Assembly: GCA_027314605.1 (NCBI GenBank) | Contig: DAHVAM010000004.1 | Span: 1-39,861, forward strand | Source of the DNA: Microcaldota archaeon | GTDB lineage: Archaea; Micrarchaeota; Micrarchaeia; Micrarchaeales; CABMGC01 | Direction of reading: 5' to 3' | Length of the DNA stretch: 39,861 nucleotides | Shown here: in pieces, positions 1-7,562 of the stretch | Layout: every line of letters begins with the position of its first letter | Position numbering within the stretch: the stretch's first letter is position 1 | Made by a program: the position numbers and the translations under genes | The notes under the pieces: model-generated | The model's database searches: none | What the model saw: only the letters and a program-made list of their open reading frames with translations | Told to the model about the DNA's origin: nothing

Positions 1-207
1 ATTGTCTTCTATGAATATCTCTGATCCTTTCTGTATTCCTCCCAGCTTGTCTAGTTTTATCTGCTCTCCCTCAAAGGTAAACACTCTATGTCCTGTGTCC
101 TTCTCTATAATGTACCCTTCCTTGTCCACGGCCTTATTAAGCAATTCGAGGATAAAACCTTTAGAAGCACTGTCAAACACTATAACTGGATCTTCTCCAT
201 CTGCCAT
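1..207 (-). CDS. Hypothetical protein, 3' end cut by the window edge
   Basis: A minus-strand reading frame starts at the ATG at 207-205 and stays open for 69 codons to the window edge. It is absent from the ORF track because no stop is reached. The start is supported by a GGTGAT ribosome-binding site just upstream and a TTTAA-type TATA element near 235-243. The visible part (MADGEDPVIVFDS...) is acidic and soluble, with alternating short beta-like and helical segments, and no motif I recognise. I cannot assign a function; only the N-terminus is visible. Confidence 0.65.
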   Translation of the reverse strand, partial: MADGEDPVIVFDSASKGFILELLNKAVDKEGYIIEKDTGHRVFTFEGEQIKLDKLGGIQKGSEIFIEDN

Positions 208-331
208 CGCTATCACCTAGTATATCAAAAGGTAAGGCTTAAAGCTCTTTCATACGCCCTGTCAGCCTTAAGTAATATTGTGGATTAAAGTATAAGAATG
301 CTCCCTAAAGGTTCTCTTTTATATGACAACT

Positions 332-526
332 TCATACCTCCAGGACTTCAATCAGAAGCCCTCCGGGTCCTGCGTCGCTCCATTTCAGGACCGCGCCCTT
401 TTCTATTTTCTTCCAGCGGCACATCTCGCGTGGTATTGTTACAATGCGCTGCGTGCCGTTCAGCACCATGGCTCTGGTAAGGTCTTTTGAGAGCCTGTTA
501 TGCTTCCTTTTGCCCCAGCCAGACAT
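332..526 (-). CDS. AbrB/SpoVT-like small DNA-binding protein (64 aa)
   Basis: A 64-residue protein with a basic N-terminus (MSGWGKRKHN) followed by a segment resembling the swapped-hairpin AbrB/MazE fold: roughly residues 19-50, with a V-x-x-IP-R-E-type strand-turn and K-G-A-V-L-K-W. Proteins of this family bind DNA as dimers and often act as antitoxins or transition-state regulators. TATA-like boxes lie at about 538-566 on the minus strand. No toxin partner is adjacent; the next minus-strand gene is the unrelated partial orphan at 1-207. The family call rests on the pattern of short hydrophobic strands only. Confidence 0.6.
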   Translation of the reverse strand: MSGWGKRKHNRLSKDLTRAMVLNGTQRIVTIPREMCRWKKIEKGAVLKWSDAGPGGLLIEVLEV

Positions 527-692
527 GAGAAAAGGATTATAAATTGGCTCTATTTATAGATAGTGGATACCATGTCTAAAAAAGCAATTAGACATGTAAC
601 ACGGCAGTCTACTGCTCTCCCCTGCAATAAGCTTAAAGCACAATGCGATTCAGAACGTAATGTTTAATAATCTCTGAAAGTAAGTTCATGCT

Positions 693-1592
693 ATGAACAA
701 ATCGCTAACGCATTACCTCGAATTTTCAATGTACACCAATCCTGGGCTTTACAAAAATCTTCTTAGAGAGAATTTGCCAGACGATGTGAGAAAGATAGGG
801 GATCTAGTCAGAAGAAACATAATACACAGGACAACTCTTGCCGCTGGAAATACCGGTACAAATTCAGATAAGAGATTCGGCGATATGAACAAAGTCCCGT
901 GGTATAGGCAACCAGAGGATGACATTCTGGTTACTGCCTCTGCAATGCTCGCCGAATTGTACCGGAGAGATAGCAGAGGCTTTGTAGAAAATAGAAAAGA
1001 AGAAGATAAGTTGATTCTGACTTGCAGGTTTGTCTCCATATTGATGGCTTCGATACTAAAATCAAAAGATATTCCGGCAAGAGTTAGATCTGGAAATGCC
1101 TCATATTTCGAGATGCGCGGGAAGTTAAAAGGAGTAAGCGCAGACCATTGGATTAATCAGTATTGGAATGACAAAGAAAATAGGTGGGTCAATATCGATG
1201 TTGATGGAAGTTGGAGTCTCAATGAAAAATTTGATCCCTACGATGTTCCTTCTGGCAGATTCGATTTTCCGGCAGATGCATGGTTGAATATAAGGGAGGG
1301 AAAAGATGATCCAAATAGATTTTGGAATGCAAAACCAGAAAGAGGCAGTATGGTTGTCCTCTGGAGCCTATTCTATGACTTCCATTCTCTGATGAACAAT
1401 GAAATAAATTATATACAAGGGCCTGCTCCTACAAGATACGGCGTATTTGAGAAGCTAACAGAGAAGGAACTAAAAGAAATAGATGGATTAGCCCGTTTAA
1501 TGAGGGATCCTGATAAGAATTTTGAAAAATTGGAAAAAATTTGGGAAACAAATAAACAATTTAGGTTATTGAGAGGCGGACTATTGGGCTAA
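693..1592 (+). CDS. Transglutaminase-like superfamily protein
   Basis: A 299-residue protein with the papain-like transglutaminase core. The probable triad is Cys111 (LTCRFVSILMAS), His152 (SADHWINQYW) and Asp169 (WVNIDVDG), in the usual order and spacing: nucleophile at the start of a helix, then His and Asp on adjacent strands. The family includes proteases, peptide-N-glycanases and crosslinking enzymes, so the substrate cannot be named. No signal peptide or membrane segment is visible, so it is probably cytoplasmic. The ATG lies about 27 nt after a TTTAATA box at 663-669, consistent with leaderless translation. The gene is noticeably more AT-rich than the core genes and uses more A/T-ending codons, suggesting acquisition. 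It stands alone between genes on the opposite strand. Confidence 0.7.
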   Translation: MNKSLTHYLEFSMYTNPGLYKNLLRENLPDDVRKIGDLVRRNIIHRTTLAAGNTGTNSDKRFGDMNKVPWYRQPEDDILVTASAMLAELYRRDSRGFVENRKEEDKLILTCRFVSILMASILKSKDIPARVRSGNASYFEMRGKLKGVSADHWINQYWNDKENRWVNIDVDGSWSLNEKFDPYDVPSGRFDFPADAWLNIREGKDDPNRFWNAKPERGSMVVLWSLFYDFHSLMNNEINYIQGPAPTRYGVFEKLTEKELKEIDGLARLMRDPDKNFEKLEKIWETNKQFRLLRGGLLG

Positions 1593-1655
1593 TCGCACAT
1601 ATGTCATGGTTCTTACTTAGGCTTAGCGAATACCGCTGCACTCCGGTTCAACTGA

Positions 1656-2171
1656 TCAGAGCCTTGGGAGCGGATATGTCCCGCCGGCCACTTTCGCTTC
1701 GATGTCCTTTGCAATCCCGATGAGTAGCTTTTCTACTTCGGGATCGAAATTCTTTGGGTGCATGCCCGAGTATATGCGAATCAGGCTGTTGCCGAGATTC
1801 GCCACTTCTTGTATGTCTTCGTCGCGGCCTGACATTCCCTCTATCCTAAGTGTGTCTGTCTGGCCAACTTGGCTGTTATATTTGACCACGGTTCCGTTTT
1901 CCCTAACTGCCATTTCAAAATATACGGGCCCGTCCATGTGGTCTCCCAGGTGTTTCGCCATAATCCCCTTAATTTTCTCAAAGTCCAGTTTTTCGCGTAC
2001 AAAGAAGAGGACTGCGGAGGAGACGTTTTCAATTCCGTCTATCGTTCTGGTCGTTTTCCTTACAATCGAAATTGAATTGGGGCTCTCGTTCAGCAGTTTT
2101 TCATCTGGCCTCAGTTTCCTATCAAAGACGCTAATTGGATTTTGCCTGAATTTCATTGCAGTCCCATCCAT
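1656..2171 (-). CDS. Hypothetical protein, 171 aa
   Basis: A soluble 171-residue protein I do not recognise. It has a basic N-terminal third (residues 1-45), a beta-rich middle (residues 46-115: SAVLFFVREK, PVYFEMAVREN) and a helical C-terminal part ending with VEKLLIGIAKDIEAKVAGG. A TATA-like CTAAATATC at about 2205-2213 lies upstream, so it probably has its own promoter although it follows sufS on the same strand after about 60 nt. The start could also be the second Met (six residues in). It could be functionally tied to the SUF operon by position only; nothing in the sequence shows that. Confidence 0.65.
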   Translation of the reverse strand: MDGTAMKFRQNPISVFDRKLRPDEKLLNESPNSISIVRKTTRTIDGIENVSSAVLFFVREKLDFEKIKGIMAKHLGDHMDGPVYFEMAVRENGTVVKYNSQVGQTDTLRIEGMSGRDEDIQEVANLGNSLIRIYSGMHPKNFDPEVEKLLIGIAKDIEAKVAGGTYPLPRL

Positions 2172-2233
2172 TCATTTACCATATCTATCTGGCTTATCAG
2201 ATATTTAGCAATTCGCTAATTCTGCTTGAATTG

Positions 2234-3493
2234 TTAGTTTTTTAGATGCAGGACGCTCCTTACCTTGGCTACCGAATCAACCAGTATGTCTATCTCCTCA
2301 GGCTTGTTGTACAGGTAGAAGCTCGCCCTCGCGACTGCAGGTTCTCTCAGAACTGTGTTCACCAGAGGCATGGCGCAGTGATGGCCTGCCCTTATGGCTA
2401 TGCCCTCGCTGTTCAATATCGTTGAAACGTCGTGAGGGTGTGCTCCTTCTATGTTGAAAGAGACGACGCCCGCCCTGTTGAAAGCGGCCATTCCCTTGAG
2501 GCCAATCCCATAAATCTTGACTCCCCTTGTCTCTTCAAGCCTCTTCAATGCATACCTTGTGAGCTCGGTCTCATGGGCCCTTACGTTTTTCATCCCGACT
2601 TTATTCAGGTAATCTATTGCTGCTCCAAGGCCTATCCCTCCTTCGGTGTTCGATGTTCCGGCCTCGAATTTCCAAGGCAGCTCATTCCATGTGGATTCCT
2701 TGAAGGAGACGCTCCTTATCATGTCGCCGCCGCCGTAAACCGGGGGCATTTCTTCGAGCATCGCCTCTTTTCCGTAGAGCACGCCCAGACCCGCAGGCCC
2801 GAGCATCTTGTGGCCCGAGAAGGCCATAAAATCGCAATCTATGTCCTTCACGTCGACAGGCATGTGGGGGACCGACTGCGCCGCGTCTATGAGCGTTCTT
2901 GCCCCGGCCTTGCGTGACAGTCTTGTAATCTCCTTCGCGTCATTTACTGTTCCCAGGACATTTGATACATGGGTGAAGGAGACCAGTTTCGGATTAGCCT
3001 CAAGTTTTTCCCTGTAATCGTCCATGTCGATTGTGAAATCACTTTTCATTCTGATGTATTCGACTTTGGCGCCTTTCCTTTTTGCAAGGAGTTGCCATGG
3101 GACTATGTTGCTGTGGTGTTCCATCTCTGTCGCCAGTATGGTATCGCCCCTGCCGACATTTCCTTCGGCCCATGACAGCGCAACGAGGTTTATCGCATCA
3201 GTGGTGTTTTTGCAATAGACGATCTCCCTGTAGGAATCAGCATTGATGAAGTTGGCAACAGCTTCCTTCGACTTGGTGTAGGCCTCAGTCGCCTTGACAG
3301 AGATGTCATAGAGACCGCGATGTATGTTTGCATTATAGGTTCTGTAATATTCTGAGATGGCATTTATGACGCCGCCGGGCTTCTGGGAGGTAGCGGCGCT
3401 GTCAAGGTATACTAGCCGCTTTCCATTAGACGTTGTGCTCAGTATGGGGAAATCCTTCCTTGTTTTCTCTACGTCGATTTTAGGCATTCGCAT
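2234..3493 (-). CDS. sufS: Cysteine desulfurase SufS (class II NifS-like)
   Basis: A PLP enzyme of 419 residues that removes sulfur from L-cysteine as an enzyme persulfide for Fe-S assembly. The PLP lysine is K229 in SGHKMLGP, and the persulfide-carrying cysteine is C373 in RAGHHCAMP, placing it in the SufS/CsdA type rather than IscS. Upstream PLP-binding elements HHSN and DAAQS are present. It is the last gene of the regulator-sufB-sufD-sufC-sufS operon and overlaps sufC by 14 nt, so translation is probably coupled. Two in-frame ATGs lie 6 nt apart (3493 and 3487). No SufE or SufU sulfur acceptor is encoded in the window, so transfer to SufB may be direct or use an unlinked protein. Confidence 0.95.
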   Translation of the reverse strand: MRMPKIDVEKTRKDFPILSTTSNGKRLVYLDSAATSQKPGGVINAISEYYRTYNANIHRGLYDISVKATEAYTKSKEAVANFINADSYREIVYCKNTTDAINLVALSWAEGNVGRGDTILATEMEHHSNIVPWQLLAKRKGAKVEYIRMKSDFTIDMDDYREKLEANPKLVSFTHVSNVLGTVNDAKEITRLSRKAGARTLIDAAQSVPHMPVDVKDIDCDFMAFSGHKMLGPAGLGVLYGKEAMLEEMPPVYGGGDMIRSVSFKESTWNELPWKFEAGTSNTEGGIGLGAAIDYLNKVGMKNVRAHETELTRYALKRLEETRGVKIYGIGLKGMAAFNRAGVVSFNIEGAHPHDVSTILNSEGIAIRAGHHCAMPLVNTVLREPAVARASFYLYNKPEEIDILVDSVAKVRSVLHLKN

Positions 3494-4208
3494 AACCGCT
3501 CTTTTCTATCTCGTGGATTAGCTCCTTGCCGCCTTCCTTGACTATCTTGCCGTCTTTCATCACGTGTATGAAGTTGGGCTCCATGTATTCCAGTATTCTG
3601 CTGTAGTGCGTTATGACCAGCATTCCCATCTTTCTCTCCTTTCTCATCTTCTCGACATTGTTCGCGACGACCCTCACGGCATCGATATCCAACCCTGAGT
3701 CAGGCTCGTCCAGGATCGCGATCTTGGGCTTGAGCAGGTGCATCTGCAGTATCTCGACCTTCTTCTTCTCCCCTCCGGAGAAGCCGTGGTTGAGCGATCT
3801 GCCTATAATCTCCTCCTTGAGCGACAGGTCCTTTGAAGTGGTCTTTATGTCGTTCATGAACTCCTTGTAGTTGAGCGCCTCATTCGTGACTGCGCCCCTT
3901 GCGCTGTTGAGGAAATTGAGCAGCCCGAGCCCTTCTATCTCCACAGGATTCTGGAACTGGAGGAAGATTCCAAGCTTCGCACGCTCGTCCACCTTCATGT
4001 CCTTTATGCTCTTGCCATCGGCGAGTATGTCGCCTGCGGTGATCTTCAGTTGGGGATGGCCCATGATGGCCTTTGCAAGGGTTGTCTTGCCCGAGCCGTT
4101 CGGCCCCATTATGACGTGCAGCTCTCCGTCCTTTACGGTAAGGTTGACTCCCTTGACAACTTCCTTTTCGTTTATGCTTATGTGCAGATCCTTTATCTCT
4201 AGTTTCAT
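3480..4208 (-). CDS. sufC: SUF system ATPase SufC
   Basis: An ABC-type ATPase (242 aa from the preferred ATG) that powers conformational change in the SufBCD scaffold. It shows Walker A GPNGSGKT (about 35-42), a Q-loop (FLQFQNP), signature FSGGEKKK (about 143-150) and Walker B AILDEPDSGLD (about 164-174). It lacks membrane segments, as expected for soluble SufC. The ORF track begins at GTG 4217, which overlaps the sufD stop as GTGA; I prefer ATG 4208 (MKLEIKDL) because it matches the usual SufC N-terminus and GTGAT just upstream can serve as a ribosome-binding site. Its 3' end overlaps sufS. Confidence 0.95.
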   Translation of the reverse strand: MKLEIKDLHISINEKEVVKGVNLTVKDGELHVIMGPNGSGKTTLAKAIMGHPQLKITAGDILADGKSIKDMKVDERAKLGIFLQFQNPVEIEGLGLLNFLNSARGAVTNEALNYKEFMNDIKTTSKDLSLKEEIIGRSLNHGFSGGEKKKVEILQMHLLKPKIAILDEPDSGLDIDAVRVVANNVEKMRKERKMGMLVITHYSRILEYMEPNFIHVMKDGKIVKEGGKELIHEIEKSGYANA

Positions 4209-4213
4209 AGTTA

Positions 4214-5452
4214 TCACTTGCTTGCCGTGAGCCAGACTCCCTTCGGGCTTATGTCCTTTATTGCTCCGAACTCCGCTCCGTCTATCCTGCTTAGCATGAT
4301 CGATGAGGCTATCTCCTTCGCGTGGGCATTGCCTATATTTGATAGGTATTTAGATATAAAAGAGGCTACGAACATCTTCCTTGCCGATGCCTCATCTATG
4401 CCCCTTGAGGAGATGTAGAAAAGCGCCTCCTTGTCTATCGGCGATGTGGCTGCGCTGTGTGTTGCAGAAACCTGGTCGCTGTAGTCTATGGACATGTCAG
4501 GCAGCGCGTCCATGTGCGCCCTTTCGTTAAGTATGATGCCTCTCTGATTTATGTTTGAAAATGCGGCCTTCGCATATTTCTCTATCTTCGCATAGCCCTT
4601 GAGCTGGCATAGGGAACTTCCATCCAGTATGGCTCCTGTATTCAGCTTTGTCCTGCTGCCTTCGACAGAGTTCAACATGTGCGTGTTTACGTCAAACCTC
4701 TGCTCCTTAGTGCCGTAGATTATCTCTGTCACTTCGATCTCGCTCTCCAGACCTTTTGCGTCTAAGAAATTCACGGATTTTGTGGTCTTAGACCCGTTGT
4801 ATACGAAATTGGCATTCAGCTTGGCCTTCTCGCCTATGCTTCCTTTTGACAGGTGCATCAGGACTGACCTGTCATTCCCGTCGTTTAGGAGAGCAAATTC
4901 AAGATGAGACCCTTTCTCCAAGGAAAATTCCTGCAGCGGAGCGGCCACAGAGCCGTTCGCGGTAGATGAGAACACCTGGAAGACATCAAGCTTTGATTCT
5001 TCGCCCAGGTTGAAAATGCATTCGAAGAATAGGTGCGAATCGTTGATGAACAGCATGTTGAGCTTTTCCTTCGCGCCTTTCTGTATGTCTATCATTATCG
5101 CATCGCGCGAGTTCGCATTTATGAAGGCGGCTAACTTGTTTTCGGAGTTCTTGTATATCTTCCTGTCAAGAAGCTCCCCCAGCTCCGACATCCTCCTTAT
5201 CTTCACAAAGCCTGACTGGTTTTTTACGAACGAGTTTGAGAATATGACGTCGAACTTTAACCCCGTTTTCCCCTCTATGGCCCTAGAAAGCGCCTCCACC
5301 TCTCTCTGGGCGCCTGATGCCCTTGCAGATATTAGCTCCTCCTCGCTTGGCAGAGGGATGTCGGTGTGGTACTTCTTGTAGAGCTCGTTCGTCTCGTCAG
5401 GAAGCAGTGAGTATTGTTCAATTGCGTCTTTTCTGAACTCTTGGTAATCCAA
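4214..5452 (-). CDS. sufD: SUF scaffold subunit SufD
   Basis: 412 residues with a helical N-terminal region (1-110) and a long beta-helix core (about 120-330) followed by the family C-terminal part EALFYISSRGIDEASARKM. SufD pairs with SufB on the SufC dimer to form the cluster scaffold. A histidine in the C-terminal SATHSAATSP segment is where family members place a conserved ligand-type residue. The start is a TTG (5452-5450) preceded by AGGTG, and no better ATG exists nearby. It lies 15 nt after sufB and ends at the sufC start. It is shorter and more divergent than sufB, as is usual for SufD. Confidence 0.9.
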   Translation of the reverse strand: MDYQEFRKDAIEQYSLLPDETNELYKKYHTDIPLPSEEELISARASGAQREVEALSRAIEGKTGLKFDVIFSNSFVKNQSGFVKIRRMSELGELLDRKIYKNSENKLAAFINANSRDAIMIDIQKGAKEKLNMLFINDSHLFFECIFNLGEESKLDVFQVFSSTANGSVAAPLQEFSLEKGSHLEFALLNDGNDRSVLMHLSKGSIGEKAKLNANFVYNGSKTTKSVNFLDAKGLESEIEVTEIIYGTKEQRFDVNTHMLNSVEGSRTKLNTGAILDGSSLCQLKGYAKIEKYAKAAFSNINQRGIILNERAHMDALPDMSIDYSDQVSATHSAATSPIDKEALFYISSRGIDEASARKMFVASFISKYLSNIGNAHAKEIASSIMLSRIDGAEFGAIKDISPKGVWLTASK

Positions 5453-5467
5453 GGAAACACCTGTCGT

Positions 5468-6910
5468 TTAGCCGACGCCTCCGCTCGTGTCAAGCTTTAT
5501 TAGCCTCTTCAGCTCCAGCGAGTACTCCATGGGCAGGATCTTCGTCAGGTCCTCTATGAAGCCGAGGACTATCATCGCCACCGCATCATCCTCCGAAATG
5601 CCTCTGGACATCAGATAGAATATCTCGTCGTCGCTTATCTTTCCAATCTTGGCCTCGTGGCTGATTATCGCATCGCTTCTGTTGATCTGGTTGTACGGGT
5701 AAGTGTTTGTCTTGGCAAAGCCGTCAAGCAGCAGAGCGTCGCATGACACATGTGATTTTGCGTTCTCAGCGTTCTTTGCAATGTGCAATAGCCCCCTAAA
5801 TGTGCTTACACCGCTCCCCTTTGAGACGCTTTTCGAAATTATCTTTGAGGTAGTGTCCGGAGCAAGGTGATATATCTTACCTCCCGAGTCCTGCACCTGT
5901 CCTTCTCCTGCAAGCGCTATGGAGAGAACCTCCCCGCTGGCGCCCCTGCCCTTGAGGTATATTGAGGGATATTTCATGTTCACCTTGCTGCCTATATTCG
6001 CGTCGATCCACTCGACTCTCGCATTCTCCTCGACATGCGCCCTCTGGGTCACTAGATTGTAAACGTTCTTCGACCAATTCTGGATTGTCACATATCTTAT
6101 GTGGGCTCCTTTCAGCGCAACGAGCTCCACTATTGCCGAATGTAATGAGTTTGTCGCATACACCGGCGCAGTGCAGCCCTCTATGTAGGTCACATCCGCT
6201 CCTTCATCGGCTATTATCAGCGTCCTTTCAAATTGCCCTGACTTTTCTGCATTTATTCTGAAGTATGCGTTGAGAGGCATCGTCGCCTTTACGCCTTTTG
6301 GGATGTATATGAAGGAACCGCCCGACCACACAGCGGTGTTCAAAGCTGCAAACTTGTTGTCTGTCGGAGGGATTATTGTTCCGAAATATTTCTTCATGAG
6401 CTCAGGATACTTCTTGACTGCTGTATCTGTGTCTGTGAATATTATCCCCTGCTTCTCCAGCTCCTTGTTCACGTGCGAATATACTACCGAGGAATCGAAC
6501 TGCGCCTCTGCGCCTGCGAAGAACTTCGCCTCCGCTTCCGGCACTCCTAGCTTTTCGAAAGTCCTCTTTATGTCTGCAGGAACGTCATCCCACTTGTTTG
6601 CCTCCTTCGCCTTCGGCTGCCTGTAATAATAAATGTCATCATACTCTATGCCGCTCAGGTCTGCTCCCCATCGCGGCGTCGGCTTGCTCATGAAGACTTT
6701 GTATCCCGTGAGTCTCTTCTCAAGCATCCATTCCGGCTCTCCCTTGATCTTCGATATCTTCCTTACTGTCTCTTCGTCTATGCCCTTGTGGAAATCCTCG
6801 TATTCGACCTTCTCGCTGAAGCCGTACCGCTCCTTGTACTCTTCGGAGCCCACCATCTTTTCCACTTGCTTGTCAACCATGCCCTTCACTTGATCTTGGA
6901 GAAACTGCAT
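5468..6910 (-). CDS. sufB: SUF scaffold subunit SufB
   Basis: 480 residues, typical for SufB, the subunit on which [Fe-S] clusters are assembled. Diagnostic stretches are GEPEWMLEKRL near the N-terminus, GGSFIYIPKGV, ADEGADVTYIEGC, and the C-terminal SHEAKIGKISDDEIFYLMSRGIS. The cysteine found in E. coli SufB shortly before TFPYIE is not present here (KTNTYPYN), as in some other family members. Two starts are possible: ATG 6910 overlaps the regulator gene by 25 nt, whereas ATG 6880 lies 5 nt after its stop. Either way it is cotranscribed with the regulator and sufDCS. Confidence 0.95.
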   Translation of the reverse strand: MQFLQDQVKGMVDKQVEKMVGSEEYKERYGFSEKVEYEDFHKGIDEETVRKISKIKGEPEWMLEKRLTGYKVFMSKPTPRWGADLSGIEYDDIYYYRQPKAKEANKWDDVPADIKRTFEKLGVPEAEAKFFAGAEAQFDSSVVYSHVNKELEKQGIIFTDTDTAVKKYPELMKKYFGTIIPPTDNKFAALNTAVWSGGSFIYIPKGVKATMPLNAYFRINAEKSGQFERTLIIADEGADVTYIEGCTAPVYATNSLHSAIVELVALKGAHIRYVTIQNWSKNVYNLVTQRAHVEENARVEWIDANIGSKVNMKYPSIYLKGRGASGEVLSIALAGEGQVQDSGGKIYHLAPDTTSKIISKSVSKGSGVSTFRGLLHIAKNAENAKSHVSCDALLLDGFAKTNTYPYNQINRSDAIISHEAKIGKISDDEIFYLMSRGISEDDAVAMIVLGFIEDLTKILPMEYSLELKRLIKLDTSGGVG

Positions 6911-7209
6911 TCAAAGCTGTTCAGCATGCCGCATATAGTGCAGAGGTACTTGTTGACCATCTCGGGCTTCCCGTTCGCAATCATGGCAGCATACTCCTCT
7001 ATTATCTTCCTGTCCATCTTCTCCGCTATCTCCTTTATTCTTGCAGAGTACTTTCCGTTGACATACTTGCTTATGGCTGCCTGGGTTATCCCCAAGTATC
7101 TGGAGATCGTCTCCTCCCTGATGTTGTATTTCTTCTTGAGCTCAAGGATGAGCGCGGCTCTCGCTGCCGGTACCATTTCCTTGTATGCCTTCTCGTAGCC
7201 GCTGATCAT
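6886..7209 (-). CDS. XRE-type regulator with C-terminal cysteines, probable SUF repressor
   Basis: 107 residues. An XRE-like helix-turn-helix spans about residues 30-58 (EETISRYLGITQAAISKYVNG). The C-terminal tail carries Cys90, Cys93 and Cys101 (YLCTICGMLNSFEC, spacing CX2CX7C), the arrangement expected of a metal or Fe-S ligand set. It resembles archaeal HTH regulators (COG2522 type) that end in a CxxC. It is the first gene of the SUF operon and overlaps sufB, so it is made in step with the assembly machinery. I infer feedback control: with a cluster bound it would repress the operon, as unrelated IscR and SufR do in bacteria. The palindrome at 7214-7228, directly before its start, is the likely operator. 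Confidence 0.8.
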   Translation of the reverse strand: MISGYEKAYKEMVPAARAALILELKKKYNIREETISRYLGITQAAISKYVNGKYSARIKEIAEKMDRKIIEEYAAMIANGKPEMVNKYLCTICGMLNSFECSFSKIK

Positions 7210-7213
7210 TTCC

Positions 7214-7228
7214 TATAACCCAGTTATA
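7214..7228. promoter_or_regulatory. Candidate operator of the SUF operon (perfect inverted repeat)
   Basis: TATAAC-CCA-GTTATA is a perfect 6-3-6 inverted repeat located 5 nt upstream of the regulator start codon. It lies about 25 nt downstream of the TATA box at 7247-7254, so it covers the predicted transcription start. A dimeric HTH protein bound here would block initiation. That the adjacent regulator binds it is inference. Confidence 0.65.
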
Positions 7229-7245
7229 ATTAAGGCTTCTAAAGG

Positions 7246-7255
7246 TTTATATAGG
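7246..7255. promoter_or_regulatory. TATA box between SUF operon and small membrane protein gene
   Basis: GTTTATATAG reads as TTTATATA on the plus strand and CTATATAA on the minus strand. On the minus strand it would start transcription near 7225 (SUF operon). On the plus strand it would start near 7278, just before the small ORF at 7290. It may serve both directions. Confidence 0.55.
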
Positions 7256-7289
7256 GCACTTACGTTGTTTATGTATCATTGTGTTGCAG

Positions 7290-7502
7290 ATGGAAGCAAA
7301 GATGCAAAATAAGGTTCCGGCCTTCTCAGGGGCAAGGGTGACCGAGAGCTTTTTCAGTCTCGCCAGGGATGTCACAACCGTGACCACCGCCGCTGCCATA
7401 ATGGTAAGCATGAGCATCGCCTTGGCAGGCGCCGCGTTCGCCGCCCCATTCGCATTATACGGGGAAGGCAATAAGGCATTCCGTACTGCCAAAAGGGACT
7501 GA
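7290..7502 (+). CDS. Small single-pass membrane protein (70 aa)
   Basis: A short ORF read from ATG 7290 (an upstream GTG at 7281 gives three more residues). It has a polar N-terminus and one hydrophobic alanine-rich segment, about residues 32-56 (AAAIMVSMSIALAGAAFAAP), then a short charged tail. This looks like a single transmembrane helix or an uncleaved signal anchor. It faces away from the SUF operon and may share its TATA element. No family is recognised. The opposite-strand ORF 7247-7513 is taken as its shadow. Confidence 0.45.
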   Translation: MEAKMQNKVPAFSGARVTESFFSLARDVTTVTTAAAIMVSMSIALAGAAFAAPFALYGEGNKAFRTAKRD

Positions 7503-7532
7503 ATCTCCAGCAACTTCCCAAGCTGGAAAAGA

Positions 7533-7542
7533 CTATATATTT
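7533..7542 (+). promoter_or_regulatory. TATA box of rad50
   Basis: CTATATATTT centred near 7537 lies about 26 nt before the GTG start at 7563, the spacing expected for a leaderless archaeal mRNA. Confidence 0.55.
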
Positions 7543-7562
7543 TGGATGAGAGTTAACTCCGA

